A stretch of DNA of 9,705 nt from an uncultured Corynebacterium sp. GTDB lineage: Bacteria; Actinomycetota; Actinomycetes; Mycobacteriales; Mycobacteriaceae. Of this stretch, positions 6,903 to 9,705 are shown one piece after another (the first letter of the stretch is position 1; each line of letters opens with the position of its first letter). The notes under the pieces are model-generated. The model ran no database searches and was not told the DNA's origin. It saw only the letters and a list, made by a program, of their open reading frames with translations. Location: the NCBI RefSeq assembly GCF_937999985.1, contig NZ_CALLDG010000071.1, positions 1 to 9,705 on the forward strand. The letters are read 5' to 3'. Position numbers and translations under genes: made by a program.

Positions 6903-7029
6903 ACGTCTAGGTGCCCCGCCCGGTTTCTAACTGAAGCTACAGCAGCGACAGAATATGCAGCAGATGCTTGGAGCGGGGCTACACCCATGAGTACAGAAGT
7001 ACCAACGCAGAGGACGTGTTTTAGTTTCC
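6903..7029 (+). promoter_or_regulatory. Long purA leader with a potential long-range stem
   Basis: GGTGCCCCGC (6910-6919) can pair with GCGGGG...CACC (6973-6986, with a 3-nt bulge), closing a loop of roughly 53 nt. After it comes GTAC-AGAA-GTAC (6991-7002) and the purine-rich AGAGGA at 7009-7014. That purine stretch is about 15 nt from the purA ATG, far for a Shine-Dalgarno sequence. No in-frame alternative start lies closer to it, because a TGA occurs at 6988 and no start codon follows until 7030. I could not match this leader to a known riboswitch class. Confidence 0.35.
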
Positions 7030-8319
7030 ATGGCAGCGATCATCGTCGTAGGCGCCCAGTGGGGCGACGAAGGTAAGGGCAAAGCTACCGACATTCTGGG
7101 CGGGAAGGTCGACTACGTAGTCAAGCCCAACGGCGGCAACAACGCCGGCCACACCGTCGTCGTCGGCGGCGAAAAGTACGAACTCAAGCTGCTGCCCGCA
7201 GGTGTGCTTTCCGAAAACGCCACGCCCATCATCGGCAACGGCTGCGTGGTGAACCTGGAGGCGCTGTTCGAGGAGATCGACGGTCTGGAGGCTCGCGGCG
7301 CAAACGCTTCCCGCCTGCGCGTTTCCGCCAACGCGCAGCTGGTGGCGCCCTACCACGTGGCCATCGACCGCGTGGCCGAGCGCTTCCTGGGCAAGCGCGC
7401 CATCGGCACCACCGGCCGCGGAATTGGCCCGACCTACGCAGACAAGGTCTCCCGCGTGGGCATCCGCGCCCAGGACCTGCTGGACGAATCCATCCTGCGC
7501 CAGAAGATCGAATCCGCGCTGGACCAGAAGAACCAGATCCTCGTGAAGATCTACAACCGTCGCGCCGTGGATGTGGACGAGGTTGTGGACTACTTCCTCT
7601 CCTACGCCGATCGCCTCAAGCCGATGTTGATCGATGTGTCGACGGAGCTGAACCAAGCTCTGGACGCCGGTAAGTCTGTGCTGATGGAGGGCGGCCAGGC
7701 CACGATGCTAGACGTGGACCACGGCACGTATCCCTTCGTGACTTCCTCTAACCCCACCACCGGCGGTGCGTGCGTGGGTACGGGCATTGGTCCGACGCGC
7801 ATTACCGCATCGCTGGGCATCATCAAGGCCTACACCACCCGCGTGGGTGCCGGTCCGTTCCCCACGGAGCTGTTCGACAAGTGGGGCGAGTTCCTGCAGA
7901 CCACCGGCGGCGAGGTTGGCGTGAACACCGGGCGCAAGCGCCGCTGCGGCTGGTACGACTCCGTGATTGCCCGTTATGCCTCCCGCGTGAACGGCTTCAC
8001 CGACTACTTCCTGACGAAGCTGGACGTGCTGACCGGCATCGGCGAAATCCCGATCTGCGTGGCCTACGACGTGGATGGTGTGCGCCACGACGAGATGCCG
8101 ATGACGCAGACCGAGTTCCACCACGCCACCCCGATCTACGAGACCATGCCCGCGTGGGACGAGGACATCACCGATTGCAAGACCTTCGAAGAGCTGCCGG
8201 AGAAGGCGCAGGATTACGTCAAGCGTCTGGAGGAACTGTCCGGCTGCCGAATCTCCTACATCGGCGTGGGTCCGGGCCGCGACCAGACGATCGTCATCAA
8301 CGACGTCGCGGAGAGCTAG
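7030..8319 (+). CDS. purA: Adenylosuccinate synthetase
   Basis: PurA condenses IMP with aspartate, using GTP, to form adenylosuccinate: the first committed step from IMP to AMP in the cytoplasm. At 429 residues it has the usual family length. Visible signatures are GAQWGDEGKGK (residues 8-18, the GTP-binding loop with catalytic Asp13), GGNNAGHTV (35-43, with His41), GTTGRGIGPTYADK (126-139, the IMP-binding region), VNTGRKRRCGW (298-308, the Asp/IMP loop) and GPGRDQT (414-420, guanine-site region). All key residues are present, so the enzyme should be active. The MAAI start directly precedes the first conserved strand, which fixes the ATG although its ribosome binding site is weak. It is transcribed away from the unknown gene upstream. 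The next gene on the same strand begins 257 bp later with its own regulatory sites, so purA is probably monocistronic. Confidence 0.98.
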   Translation: MAAIIVVGAQWGDEGKGKATDILGGKVDYVVKPNGGNNAGHTVVVGGEKYELKLLPAGVLSENATPIIGNGCVVNLEALFEEIDGLEARGANASRLRVSANAQLVAPYHVAIDRVAERFLGKRAIGTTGRGIGPTYADKVSRVGIRAQDLLDESILRQKIESALDQKNQILVKIYNRRAVDVDEVVDYFLSYADRLKPMLIDVSTELNQALDAGKSVLMEGGQATMLDVDHGTYPFVTSSNPTTGGACVGTGIGPTRITASLGIIKAYTTRVGAGPFPTELFDKWGEFLQTTGGEVGVNTGRKRRCGWYDSVIARYASRVNGFTDYFLTKLDVLTGIGEIPICVAYDVDGVRHDEMPMTQTEFHHATPIYETMPAWDEDITDCKTFEELPEKAQDYVKRLEELSGCRISYIGVGPGRDQTIVINDVAES

Positions 8320-8361
8320 GGCAGGGCTAGAGCAGGGCTAGGGCGCTGCGCTAGAGCGCGG
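8316..8361 (+). repeat. Four imperfect 11-bp CTAG repeats starting in the purA stop codon
   Basis: The units are CTAGGGCAGGG (8316-8326), CTAGAGCAGGG (8327-8337), CTAGGGCGCTG (8338-8348) and, after a CG, CTAGAGCGCGG (8351-8361). The first unit contains the purA stop TAG (8317-8319). CTAG is usually a rare tetranucleotide in bacteria, so four in 46 bp is notable. Confidence 0.7.
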
Positions 8362-8367
8362 GCAGCG
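8344..8367 (+). terminator. Hairpin downstream of purA, possible terminator
   Basis: CGCTGC (8344-8349) can pair with GCAGCG (8362-8367), or the inner GCGC-TAGA-GCGC (8348-8359) can form instead. The hairpin lies 25 nt after the purA stop, but no T-run follows (TGGCATCC), so it is not a standard intrinsic terminator. It overlaps the last CTAG repeats. Confidence 0.3.
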
Positions 8368-8422
8368 TGGCATCCAGCGGCGGTACGGGGAGGGGCTTGA
8401 GGTGAGCGCGATTATCCTGCAT
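8351..8422 (-). pseudogene. Possible N-terminal remnant of a carnitine/choline acyltransferase
   Basis: On the minus strand an ATG at 8422 opens a 23-codon frame whose core reads HLKPLPVPPLDATL, then stops at TAG (8353-8351). Carnitine/choline acyltransferases begin with a very similar proline-rich segment (for example L-P-R-L-P-V-P-P-L-x-x-(S/T)-L in carnitine acetyltransferase), preceded by a QD-type residue pair as seen here. Nothing else of that roughly 600-residue enzyme is present; the CTAG repeats and purA follow immediately. It would be the stub left after a deletion. A chance match or a real small peptide cannot be excluded on 23 residues. GAGG two bases before the ATG is too close to be a good ribosome binding site. 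Confidence 0.35.
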
Positions 8423-8504
8423 GACCTCGAGTCTACTGAGGAGCCACGGGGGTGAATGCCGGGAAGATCTGAATATTTTTAAAAGGAAAATACTTGTTCG
8501 GCAA

Positions 8505-8520
8505 CGTGATGCACGTCACT
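8505..8520. promoter_or_regulatory. GlxR/CRP-like operator upstream of the acyl-CoA synthetase gene
   Basis: The sequence CGTGATGCACGTCACT has the GTGA-N6-TCAC core (8506-8509 and 8516-8519) of the CRP-family consensus TGTGA-N6-TCACA, bound in corynebacteria by the cAMP-dependent regulator GlxR. Only the outermost T/A pair differs. It is 57 bp upstream of the ligase start codon and just upstream of, or overlapping, the probable -35 region. Confidence 0.55.
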
Positions 8521-8523
8521 CGC

Positions 8524-8542
8524 TTAAGGTTTGTCTTAAATT
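8524..8542 (+). promoter_or_regulatory. Dyad and candidate -10 element of the acyl-CoA synthetase gene
   Basis: TTAAG (8524-8528), six bases, then CTTAA (8535-8539) form a perfect inverted repeat. TAAATT (8537-8542) fits the corynebacterial TAnnnT -10 pattern and overlaps its right arm. No clear -35 is seen; the GlxR-like site occupies that place. A transcript starting near 8550 would leave a short leader before GAGGAG at 8564-8569, the ribosome binding site. Confidence 0.35.
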
Positions 8543-8576
8543 GCAAACGCAGCCCCCGGTTACGAGGAGTGAAACC

Positions 8577-9705
8577 ATGCCGATCCAGAGCCCACAGCAG
8601 GAAATCGACATCCCGAACAGCACAATCTACGACGTACTTTTCGGCAACATTGCCGAGGAAGACCTCGGTCGCATCGCCATCACGGACGACGCCACGGGAT
8701 CGCAAACCACCTACGGGGAACTCAAGGCTCTTATTGACGCCTTCGCGGGCGCACTAGCCGAACGCGGAGTCAAGCCAGGCGTAGTCGTCGGGCTGCACTG
8801 CCCGAACAGCCTCGCCTTCGCGGTCGCCTTCCACGGCATTCTCCGCGCCGGGGCGACCGTCACCACCCTGGGTTCCCTGATGAACGCCCACGACGTGGCA
8901 AAACAGCTCAAGGACTCTGGTGCGACGTATGTGCTGACGACCAAGCTGCTGGGAGAAGCGGGCGTCCAAGGCGCAGAAGAAGCAGGGATCGACCCGAGCA
9001 ACATCATCGACCTCACCGACGAAGCGACCGGCCTCAAGGCGCTCGTGGGGGAGGGCCGCCCCGCGCCGGAGGTTAGCATCGACCCGGCGACCCACGTGGC
9101 GGTGCTGCCGTACTCGTCGGGCACCACGGGCGTGCCGAAGGGCGTGCGCCTGAGCCACCGCAACCTCGTGGCGAACATCCTGCAGATCGGCGTGCGGCTA
9201 GGCCCAAACGGCCTGGATCGCGACTCCGTGGTGATGTGCGTGCTGCCGTTCTTCCACATCTACGGCATGAACGTCCTGTTGAACTCCTGCCTGTACGTGC
9301 GCGCCCACGTGGTGACCATGCCCAGCTTCGACCTGGAGAAGTTCCTGGCAGCTCACCAGAAGTACGGCATCACGTTCACCTTCATCGCCCCGCCGATCGC
9401 CGTGGCGCTGGCCAAGCACCCGCTGGTGGACAAGTTCGACATCGGCACCCTGGAGACGGTGCTCTCCGGCGCGGCGGCCCTGGACGCACAGCTTGCAAAC
9501 GCTGTAGCTAACCGCCTGGGCGTGCGCATTCTGCAGGGCTTCGGCATGACCGAAACCAGCCCCGTGACCAGCGTCAGCGACGTGGGAGTTACGCCGCTGG
9601 ATTCCATCGGCCTGCCGGTCTCCAACACGGAGGTGAAGATCGTGGACATCACGACAGAAGACCTCGCGGAGATCCACCCGCCCGCGGACGAGGGCGAGCG
9701 TTCCG
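8577..9705 (+). CDS. Acyl-CoA synthetase / 4-coumarate-CoA ligase-like AMP-forming enzyme, 3' end outside the window
   Basis: An ANL-superfamily adenylating enzyme activates a carboxylic acid with ATP to an acyl-adenylate and then transfers it to CoA. The start ATG at 8577 has GAGGAG 7 nt upstream. 376 residues are visible: the large N-terminal domain and part of the hinge-side region, while the small C-terminal domain with the catalytic Lys (A10 motif) lies outside. Motifs seen: YSSGTTGVPKGV (from residue 179, the ATP phosphate loop), LPFFHIYGMN (His227, typical of the 4CL/FadD branch) and GFGMTET (321-327, the A5 motif). The usual DSIGLP segment follows. The HIYGMN motif and overall spacing resemble 4-coumarate-CoA ligase and medium/long-chain fatty-acyl ligases; the substrate cannot be decided. 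A GlxR-like site upstream suggests cAMP-linked carbon control. In lipid-requiring corynebacteria such ligases serve fatty-acid use. Confidence 0.9.
   Translation, partial: MPIQSPQQEIDIPNSTIYDVLFGNIAEEDLGRIAITDDATGSQTTYGELKALIDAFAGALAERGVKPGVVVGLHCPNSLAFAVAFHGILRAGATVTTLGSLMNAHDVAKQLKDSGATYVLTTKLLGEAGVQGAEEAGIDPSNIIDLTDEATGLKALVGEGRPAPEVSIDPATHVAVLPYSSGTTGVPKGVRLSHRNLVANILQIGVRLGPNGLDRDSVVMCVLPFFHIYGMNVLLNSCLYVRAHVVTMPSFDLEKFLAAHQKYGITFTFIAPPIAVALAKHPLVDKFDIGTLETVLSGAAALDAQLANAVANRLGVRILQGFGMTETSPVTSVSDVGVTPLDSIGLPVSNTEVKIVDITTEDLAEIHPPADEGERS

Noticed and set aside
6158..6910. 250-residue plus-strand frame opposite the unknown gene
   Set aside because: Ser/Thr/Arg-rich shadow composition without domain character. 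The minus-strand frame has more protein-like composition and a better start.
6903..7029. Known riboswitch (ZTP, purine, 6C RNA) before purA
   Set aside because: The leader lacks the CCGCCUGGGCA-type ZTP core, the purine-riboswitch loop pair, and the C6 runs of 6C RNA.
6987..7076. 29-codon upstream frame (MSTEVPTQRT...) overlapping the purA start
   Set aside because: Its ribosome binding site is poor and the overlapping part is Arg-rich shadow sequence. It is mentioned only as part of the leader finding and not called as a gene.
8433..9677. Several minus-strand frames opposite the acyl-CoA synthetase
   Set aside because: The plus strand contains unambiguous ANL motifs in order; these frames are antisense shadows.
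1..9705. CRISPR array, insertion sequence, tRNA or prophage
   Set aside because: The only long repeats are in-frame protein repeats. I saw no transposase, integrase, terminal inverted repeats or cloverleaf.

Overview
The window looks like a chromosomal segment of a lipophilic Corynebacterium (C. jeikeium-like or a relative). The grounds are high-GC coding sequence with actinobacterial codon use, a GlxR-like (CRP-family) operator, and a very long secreted protein made of Rib/alpha-like repeats with the VxYPDGS-type motif common on corynebacterial surfaces. The species is inferred; no species-specific marker is visible.

Layout from left to right. (1) Positions 1-684 hold the 3' part of an endonuclease/exonuclease/phosphatase-family gene. 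It is followed after 10 bp by a six-helix FUSC/aromatic-acid-exporter-like membrane protein (695-1933); the two are probably co-transcribed. (2) A 113-bp leader with two small hairpins precedes a 1310-residue surface protein (2047-5979). This protein has a signal peptide, an AT-richer N-terminal domain bracketed by its only two extracellular cysteines, eleven Rib-like repeats, a Ser/Gly linker and a C-terminal membrane helix, with no LPXTG motif. (3) A convergent gene of unknown function (6849-5992, minus strand) carries near its 3' end a 15-bp perfect hairpin that probably terminates the surface-protein transcript. (4) A divergent intergenic region with a plausible promoter and a long leader leads into purA (7030-8319). 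(5) A 257-bp gap after purA holds an 11-bp tandem repeat that starts in the purA stop codon, a hairpin, and a short minus-strand reading frame resembling the beginning of a carnitine/choline acyltransferase. It also holds an AT-rich patch, a GlxR-like operator and a second dyad. (6) An acyl-CoA synthetase/AMP-forming ligase starts at 8577 and runs off the right edge.

The genes do not form a single pathway. purA is core purine metabolism, and the ligase activates a carboxylic or fatty acid, probably under cAMP-GlxR control. The most unusual object is the surface protein. Ten successive repeat spacings comprise nine of exactly 273 bp and one of 264 bp. Two repeat subtypes alternate as A-(AIAIA)-(AIAIA), and long identical DNA stretches in neighbouring repeats suggest recent duplication or gene conversion. 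No complete novel multi-gene system (defence, CRISPR, mobile element) is visible.
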